In this document: positions 40,362 to 48,411 of the stretch, piece after piece
How the letters are laid out: every line of letters begins with the position of its first letter
Position numbering within the stretch: position 1 is the first letter of the stretch
Source of the DNA: Sanguibacter sp. HDW7
Lineage (GTDB): Bacteria; Actinomycetota; Actinomycetes; Actinomycetales; Cellulomonadaceae
Assembly: GCF_011300875.1 (NCBI RefSeq)
Contig: NZ_CP049862.1
Coordinates: 3,162,001-3,226,000, forward strand
Direction: 5' to 3'
DNA length: 64,000 bases
Made by a program: the position numbers and the translations under genes
Notes under the pieces: model-generated
What the model was told of the DNA's origin: nothing
Databases searched by the model: none
Seen by the model: the letters and a program-made list of their open reading frames with translations, nothing else

Positions 40362-41275
40362 GCGAGGTCCCCCTTCTCGGTCGGCACGAGCTTCCTCTGG
40401 ACGATCGTGATGATGATGACGAGCAGGAGCAGGACGATGCCCATCGCGGACCCGAGACCGAGCTTGCGGTACTCGAACGCGAGGTCGATCGTGCGGATGA
40501 CGAAGGTCGTCGTCCCGTTCGCGCCGCCCGTCATGATGAACGGGATCTCGAAGACCGACAGGGCACCGGAGATCGCGAGGATCGCGGTGAGGCCGATGAT
40601 CTGGCTGATGCCCGGGATGACGATGTACCGGACCTTGTGCCAGGTCGTCGCGCCGTCGAGGTCGGCGGCCTCGTAGACGTCCTCGGGGATCGACTGGATC
40701 GCGCCGAGGAACAGCACGAAGTTCAGTCCCATGTACCGCCACACCGACGTGAACGCGAGCGAGTAGTTCGCGATCGACGGGTCGCCGAGCCACGTGGGCG
40801 GGTCGGTGACGCCGAACAGCGCGAGCAGCGCGTCGAGCGTGCCGTCGGGGCGGAAGAAGAAGAGGAACGCGATGCCGATCGCGACGCCGTTGACGAGGTA
40901 GGGGAAGAAGATGATCCCCTTGAAGAGGTTCTTGAGCCGCGTCCTGAAGCTGAGGATCACGGCGAAGTAGAGCGCGAGCACGAGCTGGATCGCGGCACCG
41001 ACGAGGTAGTAGGCGCTCACGAGGAAGATCTCGAGGATGTCCGGGTCGGTGAAGATGCGGTGGTAGTTCTTCCACCCGACGAAGATCTTCTCGGGCTTGA
41101 GCCCGTCCCAGCTCGTGAAGCTCCACCAGACCATGTTCGCGACGGGCAGGTACGTGAACGTCAGGAGGAGGACGAGCGGGACGACGAGGAAGAGCCACGG
41201 CGTGATGCGCCAGCCGCGGCGGGTACGCGTCTGGACGGGTGCCGTCCGCGCTCGGTTCGGTGTCAGGAGGGCCAT
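40358..41275 (-). CDS. Carbohydrate ABC permease, MalF type
   Basis: A 305-aa inner-membrane permease with six helices (first near WLFLVVPLVLLLTFTYLP). The coupling loop is EAADLDGATTWHKVRYIVIPG. It is the larger partner of the MalG-type permease. ATG 41275 lies 88 bp after the binding-protein stop, across a strong hairpin, which would lower expression of the membrane parts relative to the binding protein. Confidence 0.92.
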   Translation of the reverse strand: MALLTPNRARTAPVQTRTRRGWRITPWLFLVVPLVLLLTFTYLPVANMVWWSFTSWDGLKPEKIFVGWKNYHRIFTDPDILEIFLVSAYYLVGAAIQLVLALYFAVILSFRTRLKNLFKGIIFFPYLVNGVAIGIAFLFFFRPDGTLDALLALFGVTDPPTWLGDPSIANYSLAFTSVWRYMGLNFVLFLGAIQSIPEDVYEAADLDGATTWHKVRYIVIPGISQIIGLTAILAISGALSVFEIPFIMTGGANGTTTFVIRTIDLAFEYRKLGLGSAMGIVLLLLVIIITIVQRKLVPTEKGDLA

Positions 41276-41327
41276 GCTCGACGCTCTTCTCGTGCGGGAA
41301 GGTGCAGGGGTGTGGACGGGACGGCCG

Positions 41328-41355
41328 TGCGCGGGGCCCCGAGGGGCCCCGCGCA
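41328..41355 (-). terminator. Hairpin between binding protein and permease genes
   Basis: Perfect 13-bp arms (41328-41340 and 41343-41355) with a 2-nt loop. In sugar ABC operons such a hairpin partly stops transcription or protects the upstream message, giving more binding protein than permease. A counterpart occurs in the second sugar operon at 55753-55780. Confidence 0.7.
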
Positions 41356-41362
41356 GGTCGTG

Positions 41363-42700
41363 TCAGTTCTTGGCGAACTCGGCGCGGGCCTTGGCCCACT
41401 TCTCGTTGAGGCTCGTGAAGTACGACGCCTTGTCGCCCTTCTCGGCCCCGCGCGCGATGTCGACGAGCTTGCGGCGGTAGCTGTCGCCCCAGAGGTCGAT
41501 CTCGGCCTCGTTGTAGATGTCGGAGTCGAGGGACTCCTCACCGGTCGGGCTCGGGTTGAGGTCGACGAACTCGGCACCGACCTCGTCGAAGGCCTTGAGG
41601 GTGTCGGGGGTCTTGCCGTCGAGGCGCGGCGAGACGCCGCCCTGGTCGAACGCGTAGCCGGACTTGTCGATGAACCAGGTGAGCCACGCCTTGGCGGCGT
41701 CCTTGTTCTTCGAGTGCTTGTTGATGGCGATCTTGTAGTCGCCCGAGACGACGGAGTGGAGCTTGCCGTCGGTCGTGAAGGGCAGCGGCCAGAACGCGAT
41801 GTCGTCGGCGGAGCCGCCGTTCTTCTCCGCGGCCTCCTTCATCTGGCTGACGGCCCAGCCGCCGAGGACCATCGAGGAGATCTCACCCTTGGCGAGCTTG
41901 ACCTTCGACTCCTCCCAGTTGGTCGTCGTGGGGTCGGACTCGGACAGGCCCTGGTTGACGATGTCGAAGAGGAGGCTGTCGAACGCGTACTGCTCGTTGC
42001 CCTCGGTCCACGGCGCGTCCTGCGAGTCGCGGATCGTCACGGAGTCGGGGCCGGCGATGACGCCCTGGTTGCCCTGCCACTGCGAGAGCGGCCAGCCGTC
42101 CTTGTAGTTCGTGTAGTAGCCGGCGCCGGTCTTGTCCTTGACCGCCTTGAGCGCGGTGAGGAACTCCTCGGGCGTCTTCGGGGGCGTCGTCACGCCGCCC
42201 TCGGCCATGACCTTGGTGTTGACGACGTAGCCGGAGGCGTTGCCGGTGATGGCGAGGCCGTAGAGCGTGCCGTCGAGCGAGCCCTCGGTCTTGACGAAGC
42301 GGTACGTCTTGGCGGCCTCGTCGACGGTGCCGATGGGCTCGAAGTACTGGGGGAACTGGTCCTTGGTGATCTTGTTCGGGATGAGCAGGACGTCGCCGTA
42401 CTGCTCGGTGCCCATGCGGATGGACACCTCACCCTCGTAGTCCGTGTGCGCCTCGAACTTCACCTCGACGCCGGGGTACTCCTTCTGGAACTCCGCGACG
42501 TAGGCGGGGAAGACCGTCTTCGTGAGGTCGGTGCGGTTCGTGAGGACGGTGACCGTGCCCTTGATGTCGCCCGTGGGGGCACCGGTCGCGGTCGGGGTCG
42601 CCTTGGGGGCGTCGTCGCCCCCGCTGCAGGCGGTGAGGGACAGTGCGGCGATCGCCGCGACCGCGGCCACCTTGTGGATCCTTGCCATCGTGCTTCCCAT
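41363..42700 (-). CDS. Sugar ABC transporter solute-binding lipoprotein
   Basis: A 445-aa extracytoplasmic binding protein of the family 1 sugar type. The signal peptide KVAAVAAIAALSLTACSGG ends in a lipobox (LTAC), so the mature protein is lipid-anchored. YPGVEVKFEAHTDYEG and DVLLIPNKI are typical of the mature N-terminal lobe. Start could be ATG 42700 or ATG 42688; the second has GGGAAG just upstream and is slightly favoured by the signal-peptide length. First gene of the mannan operon, hence the likely mannooligosaccharide receptor. Confidence 0.9.
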   Translation of the reverse strand: MGSTMARIHKVAAVAAIAALSLTACSGGDDAPKATPTATGAPTGDIKGTVTVLTNRTDLTKTVFPAYVAEFQKEYPGVEVKFEAHTDYEGEVSIRMGTEQYGDVLLIPNKITKDQFPQYFEPIGTVDEAAKTYRFVKTEGSLDGTLYGLAITGNASGYVVNTKVMAEGGVTTPPKTPEEFLTALKAVKDKTGAGYYTNYKDGWPLSQWQGNQGVIAGPDSVTIRDSQDAPWTEGNEQYAFDSLLFDIVNQGLSESDPTTTNWEESKVKLAKGEISSMVLGGWAVSQMKEAAEKNGGSADDIAFWPLPFTTDGKLHSVVSGDYKIAINKHSKNKDAAKAWLTWFIDKSGYAFDQGGVSPRLDGKTPDTLKAFDEVGAEFVDLNPSPTGEESLDSDIYNEAEIDLWGDSYRRKLVDIARGAEKGDKASYFTSLNEKWAKARAEFAKN

Positions 42701-42743
42701 CTGTCGTCGTTGACGTGCGCGGTTCTCGACCTGCGCTCGTTCG

Positions 42744-42774
42744 ATAGTGAAGCGGTTAAGTCGTGGTAAGTCAA
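42744..42774 (-). promoter_or_regulatory. Mannan operon promoter with LacI-type half operator
   Basis: On the minus strand TTGACT (42774-42769) and CACTAT (42749-42744) form a -35/-10 pair with a 19-bp spacer. GCGGTTAAGTCG at 42752-42763 lies inside the spacer and resembles the perfect CGCTTAAGCG at 42831. A LacI repressor bound here would block transcription. Confidence 0.5.
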
Positions 42775-42830
42775 AGGTTCCTGGTCACGGTTTGGTCTCG
42801 ACGGCGCGTACGAGCGTGCAACTTATGACG

Positions 42831-42917
42831 CGCTTAAGCGACGCGACGCGCGCCATCAGGGGCGATATGCCTGAGGGCCCTCATGTACCGGGCACGCGGC
42901 AGTGGGATCGATCCCAC
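42831..42917. promoter_or_regulatory. Three perfect palindromes between LacI and binding-protein genes
   Basis: CGCTTAAGCG (42831-42840) is the best LacI-type operator. TGAGGGCCCTCA (42872-42883) and GTGGGATCGATCCCAC (42902-42917) are further perfect, loopless palindromes. They lie in the 319-bp gap and no gene is visible there. One or more may bind the adjacent LacI regulator or terminate its gene. Confidence 0.6.
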
Positions 42918-43019
42918 ACGTCGGGGACGGTCGGGCAGGCACGCCAGGGCGCGGCGGAGCCACGGACGCGGGCACGCCGCCGAGGAGGGCCCGACGCGAC
43001 CCGGACCCGACGGGCCCGC

Positions 43020-44039
43020 TCAGTCCCGCCGACGACGCGCGGTCGTGCCGCGCGGGCGCAGGGCGGGCGTCGAGTCGAGGAACGCGCCCGGCTCGGCCCC
43101 CTCCATGCGCGCGAAGAGCCGGCGCGCCGTGTGCGCGCCATAGCTCGTGACGTCATGGCTCAGCGCCGTGAGCCGCGGGAACGTCGCCTCGCACAGCGGC
43201 GAGTCGTCCCAGGCGATGAGCGAGACGTCGTCGGGCACGACGACACCCATCTCACGCGCGACGCCCATGCCCGAGAGCGCCATGACGTCGTTGTCGTAGA
43301 CGATCGCCGTCGGCCGCTCGGGAGCGAGCAGCAGCGCCCGCGTGGCCGACGCGCCCTCGGCCGGCGTGTAGTCGGTCTCCGCCGAGAGCCCGACGACGCC
43401 GAGCAGCGCGCACTCCTCCCGGAACGCCGCGTCACGGATCGTCGTGTGGCCGAAGTGCGACACCCCGCCGATGCGCGCGATCCGTCGGTGCCCCATCGCG
43501 TGCAGGTACCGCACGCACTCGCGCATCGCCGCGGCGTCGTCCGTCCACACGCTCGTGAGCGACCCCGTGAGCGACGGGTCACCCACGACGACCGCGGGGA
43601 GCTGGTCCGGACCGGAGAGCAGCTCGACACGCGGGTCGTCGGGCCGGGGGTCGACCATGATGACGCCGTCGACGCGCCGGGCCGCGCGCCAGTGCCGGTA
43701 CGTCCGCATCTCGGCGTCCGTGTCCGGCACGACCTGGAGCAGGAGCGCGTAGCTGCGCTCCGTGAGCACGGACTCGATGCCCGCGATGAACTGCATGTAG
43801 AAGGACTCGACGCCGAGCGTCGAGGGGTGGCGCGCGAGGACGAGGCCGACGGTCTCTGTCTTCGCGCCCGACAGCGACCGCGCCGCGGCGCTCGGCGCCC
43901 AGCCCATCTCGCTCGCGACGCGCAGGATCCGTGCGCGGGTCTCCTCCGAGACGCCGGGGCGGTTGTTGAGCGCGTACGAGACCGCGCCGGTCGAGACACC
44001 GGCCTTGCGCGCGATGTCCGCGATCGTCACCCGAGCCAC
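43020..44039 (-). CDS. LacI family transcriptional regulator of the mannan operon
   Basis: A 339-aa LacI/GalR repressor. The HTH and hinge helix (TIADIARKAGVSTGAVSYAL, ending ARSLSG) occupy residues 4-60, and the sugar-binding periplasmic-like domain follows. It is transcribed toward the mannan operon, whose promoter region holds matching operator-like palindromes, so it probably represses it until a mannoside or derived sugar binds. GTG 44039 follows AGGGGG at 6 nt. Upstream in-frame codons lack homology. Confidence 0.9.
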   Translation of the reverse strand: MARVTIADIARKAGVSTGAVSYALNNRPGVSEETRARILRVASEMGWAPSAAARSLSGAKTETVGLVLARHPSTLGVESFYMQFIAGIESVLTERSYALLLQVVPDTDAEMRTYRHWRAARRVDGVIMVDPRPDDPRVELLSGPDQLPAVVVGDPSLTGSLTSVWTDDAAAMRECVRYLHAMGHRRIARIGGVSHFGHTTIRDAAFREECALLGVVGLSAETDYTPAEGASATRALLLAPERPTAIVYDNDVMALSGMGVAREMGVVVPDDVSLIAWDDSPLCEATFPRLTALSHDVTSYGAHTARRLFARMEGAEPGAFLDSTPALRPRGTTARRRRD

Positions 44040-44125
44040 GACGGCCCCCTTTCGTTCCGCGACGACAGTACCGTGGCCACGGCGCGCCGGGCCGCACGCC
44101 CGGTCGCCGGGCTCTGCAGGTCGCG

Positions 44126-44152
44126 GCACGCCCTCCGAGACGAAGGGCGTGC
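44126..44152 (-). terminator. Hairpin downstream of ROK kinase
   Basis: Perfect 9-bp arms (44126-44134 and 44144-44152) with a 9-nt loop lie 105 bp after the ROK stop and 87 bp before the LacI start. It probably separates these transcripts. Confidence 0.5.
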
Positions 44153-44256
44153 GTGAGGCACGACGAGACGTTCCGGGGACGCGGTCGACCGACGCCCGCC
44201 GCCCAGGGACAGGCGGCGCGCAAGAGCGAGGAGCCGTGGACGGCGACCCCTCGTTC

Positions 44257-45171
44257 TCACGCGCCGCTGTCCCTCCGGGTGGCGACGGCTGCCCCGACGA
44301 TGGGGGCCTCCGTGCCGAGCGCGGCCGGGACGACAGGGACGTCGCGGACCGCGGGCATGAGGTCCTCGCGCAGCGCCGCAGCGACCGCGTCGAGGTAGGT
44401 GGTTCCGATCTGGGCGACGCCGCCGCCCACGACGACGACGTCGGGGTCGAGGACGCTCACGGCGCCCGCGAGGGCTCGGCCGAGAGCGCGCGCACCGCCG
44501 GCGACGATCGCGGCGGCGCGCGGGTCGCCCGCCGCGGCGAGCTCGGCGACGCGGCGCAGCGGGACGGCGTCGCCGCCCGCGGCGACGTGGAGGCGTTCGA
44601 GCGCGGGACCGCTCGCGACCGCCTCGGCGTGCCCGACGACCCCGCACGAGCACATGTGCCCTGCGGCCTCCGGCACGACGACGTGCCCGACGGAGCCGGC
44701 AACGCCCGCCCGGCCCAGGACGACGCGCCCGTCACGGACGACGCCGCCGCCGACCCCCGTGCCGACCGCTGCGAGGAGCATGACGCCCGCTCCGCGGCCC
44801 GCGCCGTGCGTCGCCTCGCCGAGGGCGGCCGCGTGGACGTCGTTGAGCGTGGCGGCGGGCAGCCCCGTCGCCTCTGCGACACGCTGCGAGACGGGCGTTC
44901 CCGCCCAGCCGGGCAGAAGGTCGGTCGCGCTCACGACACGACCCTCGGTGTCGATGACGCCGGCGGCCGCGACGCCGACCGCGTCGACGCTGCCGTGCGT
45001 GCGGCGGAGGTGCGCGACGACGCCGAGGATCGCGGCGAGGACAGCCTCGCCGCCGTCGGCCGCGGGCGTCGGGACGCGGACGACGTCGCCGACGATCGCG
45101 CCGTCGGGCGCGACGAGGGCGCCGGCGATCTTCGTTCCGCCGAGGTCGACGCCGATCGTCAGGGCCGTCAT
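44257..45171 (-). CDS. nanK: ROK family kinase (probable N-acetylmannosamine kinase)
   Basis: A 304-aa ROK kinase. GVDLGGTK at 7-14 binds ATP and VGTGVGGGVV with AGVAGSVGHVVV forms the sugar site. The zinc motif is CSCGVVGHAE; the usual last Cys (CxCGxxGC) is replaced by His, which may still bind zinc. Its overlap with nanE points to phosphorylation of N-acetylmannosamine. Glucokinase is the alternative from sequence alone. ATG 45171 overlaps the nanE stop by 4 bp. Confidence 0.87.
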   Translation of the reverse strand: MTALTIGVDLGGTKIAGALVAPDGAIVGDVVRVPTPAADGGEAVLAAILGVVAHLRRTHGSVDAVGVAAAGVIDTEGRVVSATDLLPGWAGTPVSQRVAEATGLPAATLNDVHAAALGEATHGAGRGAGVMLLAAVGTGVGGGVVRDGRVVLGRAGVAGSVGHVVVPEAAGHMCSCGVVGHAEAVASGPALERLHVAAGGDAVPLRRVAELAAAGDPRAAAIVAGGARALGRALAGAVSVLDPDVVVVGGGVAQIGTTYLDAVAAALREDLMPAVRDVPVVPAALGTEAPIVGAAVATRRDSGA

Positions 45172-45869
45172 GCAGGGGCTCCCGCTGCGGCGTGCGCCTG
45201 CGGGGTCGCGGCCGTGAAGCGGCGGGCGGTGAGGAGCGGGTCTGTGATCGCTCCGCCGACGACGACGGAGGTCGCGCCCGCGTCGAAGGCAGCCTCGACG
45301 TCCTCGGGCGTGCGGATGCGGCCCTCGGCGACGACGAGGAGCCCCTCGGCGGCGAGCGCGGCGACGAGCTCGAGGTCAGGACCGTCGGGCGCGGGAAGCG
45401 ACTCGGGCGTGTAGCCCGAGAGGGTCGTGCCGATGAACGTCGCGCCGAGCTCGGCGGCCCGCAGACCCTCGTCGAGGGTCGAGACGTCCGCCATGACGGG
45501 GACGTCGATCTCAGCCACGATCGCGCCGAAGCCCGCGAGCCGCGGACCGTGGACCTGCGCCGACGCGTCGAGGGCGACGACGTCGGCGCCCGCCGCGACG
45601 AGCCCTGCCGCAAGGTCGGCGGTCGGCGTGATGAAGGGGCGCGGGCCGCCCTCGACCTTGTGGAGGCCGATGACGGGGACGTCGGTGACCGCGCGCACCG
45701 CGGCGACGTCCTCGGGCCCGTTGACGCGGAGGCCGACAGCTCCGCCGAGGAGGACAGCGCGGGCGATCACTGCCGTGATCGCGGGGTCGCGCAGGGGGCT
45801 CCCGGCGGGCGCCTGGCACGACACGACGAGCCCGCCGCGCATGCACCCGAGGATCCGTTCCCGCTCCAT
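45168..45869 (-). CDS. nanE: N-acetylmannosamine-6-phosphate 2-epimerase
   Basis: A 233-aa NanE (beta/alpha)8 enzyme that converts ManNAc-6-phosphate to GlcNAc-6-phosphate. GGLVVSCQAPAGSPLRDP, GLRVNGPEDV, IGLHKV and VVAEGRIRTPEDV are diagnostic. ATG 45869 follows GGAAGGAC. With the ROK kinase it forms an aminosugar salvage pair. Divergent GntR and DUF4127 genes lie across a shared promoter region. Confidence 0.92.
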   Translation of the reverse strand: MERERILGCMRGGLVVSCQAPAGSPLRDPAITAVIARAVLLGGAVGLRVNGPEDVAAVRAVTDVPVIGLHKVEGGPRPFITPTADLAAGLVAAGADVVALDASAQVHGPRLAGFGAIVAEIDVPVMADVSTLDEGLRAAELGATFIGTTLSGYTPESLPAPDGPDLELVAALAAEGLLVVAEGRIRTPEDVEAAFDAGATSVVVGGAITDPLLTARRFTAATPQAHAAAGAPA

Positions 45870-45911
45870 GGCGTGTGCAGTCCTTCCGTCCGGTCGAGCA
45901 ACGTTCTTCGA

Positions 45912-45922
45912 ATAGGTACTAT
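45912..45922. promoter_or_regulatory. GntR operator-like palindrome
   Basis: ATAG-GTA-CTAT lies 43 bp upstream of nanE in the 200-bp gap to the GntR gene. In a 75% GC setting this A/T-rich palindrome stands out and is the best candidate site for the divergent GntR regulator. Confidence 0.5.
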
Positions 45923-46069
45923 CCAATCTAGGCCCCAGCGGGGCATGATGGCTAGCAGGACAGAAAAAGTGCCCAGCCCGTCGACGAAGAGGTCCGGACC
46001 ATTCTCGCTCACGACAGCGCCACGATCCCGGCGGACGATTCCGCCGCGCGACGCGCCACGAAGACCGAC

Positions 46070-46768
46070 ATGGTCCGCGCCCACCTCGAGCACCTCCTCA
46101 CCGACGCCGACCCCCACACCCGGCTGCCCACCGAGCGCGAGCTCGCCGGCGAGCTCGACGTCTCCCGCCCCACCGTCCGCCAGGCCCTCGCCAACCTTGA
46201 GGCAGACGGCCTCGTCTACCGCGTCCAGGGCGCCGGGACCTTCGCGGCCGACCGCCGCATCAGCAAGACCATCGAGCTCACGTCCTTCTCCGAGGACATG
46301 CGCGCCCGCGGCGTCGTCCCCGGCTCGCGCACCGTCGTCGGCGAGATCGTCGCCGCAGGTCCGCGCGTCGGACCCGCCCTCGACGTCCCGCCCGCCTCCG
46401 ACGTCGTCCACCTCGAGCGCGTCCGCACCGCCGACGGCCGACCCGTCTGCCACGAGGACGTCTGGCTGCCCGGCTGGCTCGGCTCCGAGATCCTCGACGA
46501 GGTCCCCGACGCCTCCCTCTACGACTCCCTCGCCCGCCGCGGCGTCCACGTCGACCGCGCCGAGCAGACCGTCGCCGCCACCGTCCTCGACCCCCGCACC
46601 GCCGACCTCCTCGAGGCCCCGCACCACTCCGCCGCCCTCCATGTCACGCGGACGTCGTACGACGTCCGCGGCCGCGTCGTCGAGCACGCCGTGACGACCT
46701 ACCGCGGCGACCGCTACGACTACCGCCTCACCATCCACCGCCGCACCCGTCAGGAGCCCCCCCGATGA
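46070..46768 (+). CDS. GntR family (HutC subfamily) transcriptional regulator
   Basis: A 232-aa GntR regulator. The HTH (LPTERELAGELDVSRPTVRQALANLEADG) spans about residues 20-48, and the UTRA ligand domain follows from about residue 70 (TIELTSFSEDMRARG). HutC-type regulators sense sugars or sugar phosphates. No in-frame start exists upstream of ATG 46070 for over 100 bp, so this is the start despite a weak Shine-Dalgarno. The ATG of the DUF4127 gene overlaps its stop. Confidence 0.88.
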   Translation: MVRAHLEHLLTDADPHTRLPTERELAGELDVSRPTVRQALANLEADGLVYRVQGAGTFAADRRISKTIELTSFSEDMRARGVVPGSRTVVGEIVAAGPRVGPALDVPPASDVVHLERVRTADGRPVCHEDVWLPGWLGSEILDEVPDASLYDSLARRGVHVDRAEQTVAATVLDPRTADLLEAPHHSAALHVTRTSYDVRGRVVEHAVTTYRGDRYDYRLTIHRRTRQEPPR

Positions 46769-48246
46769 CCGCCCGTCCCGCGATCGTCCTCGTCCCGCTC
46801 GACGAACGCCCCGTCAACACCGGGCTCGTCGCCGACGTCGCCGCCGTCGCCGGCCACCGCCTCGAGCTGCCGCCCGAGGGCGCGCGCGCCTCGTACCGCG
46901 AGGCAGCCAGCACCGACGCCCTCGCCGCCTGGCTGCGCGAGCGCGCCGCCGACCCCGAGGTCGGCGCGCTCGTCGTCTCCGTCGACATGCTCGTCCACGG
47001 TGGCCTCATCCCCGCGCGCACGACCCACGGGGACACCGCGACGGTCCTGCGCCGACTCGACGTCCTCCGCGAGATCAAGAACGCCCGGCCCGAGCTGCCG
47101 ATCCTCGCCGTCACGCTCGTCACCCGCGCGTCCGACCACGACTCGTCGATCGAGGAGCCCGAGTACTGGGCGACCTACGGCCGCCGCATGCACGCCCTCG
47201 GCCGCGAGGCCCACCAGGCGTGGGAGGACGGCACGGGCTCCCCCGACGCCGACGTCCCCGCCGACGTCCGGCGCGACTTCGCGCGGCGCCGGCTGCGCAA
47301 CCACATCGTCAACCTCTCGTCGATCGACCTGCGCGCCGACGGCGTCCTCGACCACCTCGTCGTCACGGCCGACGACACGGCCCGCTACTCCGCGGGCTCG
47401 GTCGAGCAGGCGTGGCTCGCCTACTGGGGCATGCTCGACCCCGAGATGCAGGTGCCGATCTACCCGGGCGCCGACGAGACGGGCGCCGTCCTCGTCGGCC
47501 GCGCCCTGACGATGCTCTCCGGCATCACGCCGCGCGTCCGCTACGTCACGGCCGACCCCGAGGGCATGGAGCGCATCCCGCCCTACGAGAACGCACCGCT
47601 GTCGACGTCCGTCCCGCGCCAGATCGCGGCCGCCGGCGCGAGCGTCGTCGACGACGACGCCGACCTCGTCCTCGTCGTCCACACCTCCGACCCCGCGCGC
47701 GGCGACCAGGGCGGCCCCGGCCTGCCAGAGGACGACGACGCAGCGGCCGCCGCGACCGTCGCGCTCGTCGCCGAGCACGTCGCGACGGGCGTCATGGTCG
47801 CCGTCGCCGACCTCCGGTACGCGAACGGCTCCGACCCGACGCTCGTCGAGGGGCTGCGCGCCGCAGGGCTGCTCGACGAGATCGTCGCGTACGGCGGCTG
47901 GAACACCGCGGGCAACGCCCTCGGATCGACCGTCGCGCTCGGCGTCGCCGCCGTCGTCGCCGACCGCACCGGCCTGCCCGCGCGCGAGCTCGCGCGACCC
48001 GCACGGGTGCGTCGCCTGCTCGACGACCACGCGTACCAGTCGGTCGTGCGCAAGCGCGCGTGGGACGCCGTCTTCCACGGCGACTACATGCCGCTGCCCG
48101 ACGCCGAGGTCGCGGACGCGGAGAGCTGGGTGACCGCAGAGCTGCGGCGCGAGCATGAGATGCTCTTCCCAGGTGACGCGCTTCACATCGAGCAGGTGTT
48201 CCTGCCGTGGAAGCGCGCCTTCGAGGTCGACATACTTCTTGCATGA
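46765..48246 (+). CDS. DUF4127 family protein
   Basis: A 493-aa protein with the family hallmark VLVPLDERPVNTGL at its start and VDMLVHGGLIPART, RASDHDSSIEEPEYW and GWNTAGNALGSTVALG later. The family has no proven activity. The pattern of conserved Asp, Asn and His residues suggests a hydrolase-like or metal enzyme. ATG 46765 overlaps the GntR stop (ATGA), so GntR controls it directly, and both are divergent from nanE-ROK. A role in aminosugar or cell-wall sugar metabolism is inferred from this context only. Confidence 0.85.
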   Translation: MTARPAIVLVPLDERPVNTGLVADVAAVAGHRLELPPEGARASYREAASTDALAAWLRERAADPEVGALVVSVDMLVHGGLIPARTTHGDTATVLRRLDVLREIKNARPELPILAVTLVTRASDHDSSIEEPEYWATYGRRMHALGREAHQAWEDGTGSPDADVPADVRRDFARRRLRNHIVNLSSIDLRADGVLDHLVVTADDTARYSAGSVEQAWLAYWGMLDPEMQVPIYPGADETGAVLVGRALTMLSGITPRVRYVTADPEGMERIPPYENAPLSTSVPRQIAAAGASVVDDDADLVLVVHTSDPARGDQGGPGLPEDDDAAAAATVALVAEHVATGVMVAVADLRYANGSDPTLVEGLRAAGLLDEIVAYGGWNTAGNALGSTVALGVAAVVADRTGLPARELARPARVRRLLDDHAYQSVVRKRAWDAVFHGDYMPLPDAEVADAESWVTAELRREHEMLFPGDALHIEQVFLPWKRAFEVDILLA

Positions 48247-48374
48247 GGGCAGCAAAGGCCTCGGTCGTGGCCGAACGGGTCCTGGACAGGTAATCGTCCG
48301 GTCACGACCGATGAACCGCGGTGACGCGGTGCTGAGGGTCGGTCGGGAACGACGCCGTGGAGGGCGTCCCCGGC

Positions 48375-48406
48375 CGGCCCTCGGCGCGTCCGGCCCTCGG
48401 TGCGTC
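48375..48406. repeat. 16-bp tandem repeat x2
   Basis: CGGCCCTCGG(C/T)GCGTC occurs twice without a gap at 48375-48390 and 48391-48406, just before the stop of the convergent peptidase-E-like gene. Confidence 0.85.
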
Positions 48407-48411
48407 CGGCG

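Noticed and set aside
39420-41399. 659-codon frame suggesting an N-terminal extension of the MalG-type permease
   Set aside because: The upstream half is an out-of-frame reading of the MalF-type permease. The permease start ATG 40361 overlaps the previous stop as expected.
45192-46694. 500-codon plus-strand frame across nanE and GntR, with an ATG pair at 45945
   Set aside because: It is antisense to nanE and out of frame with GntR, and is Ser/Pro/Thr-rich. The GntR frame has no start codon before 46070.
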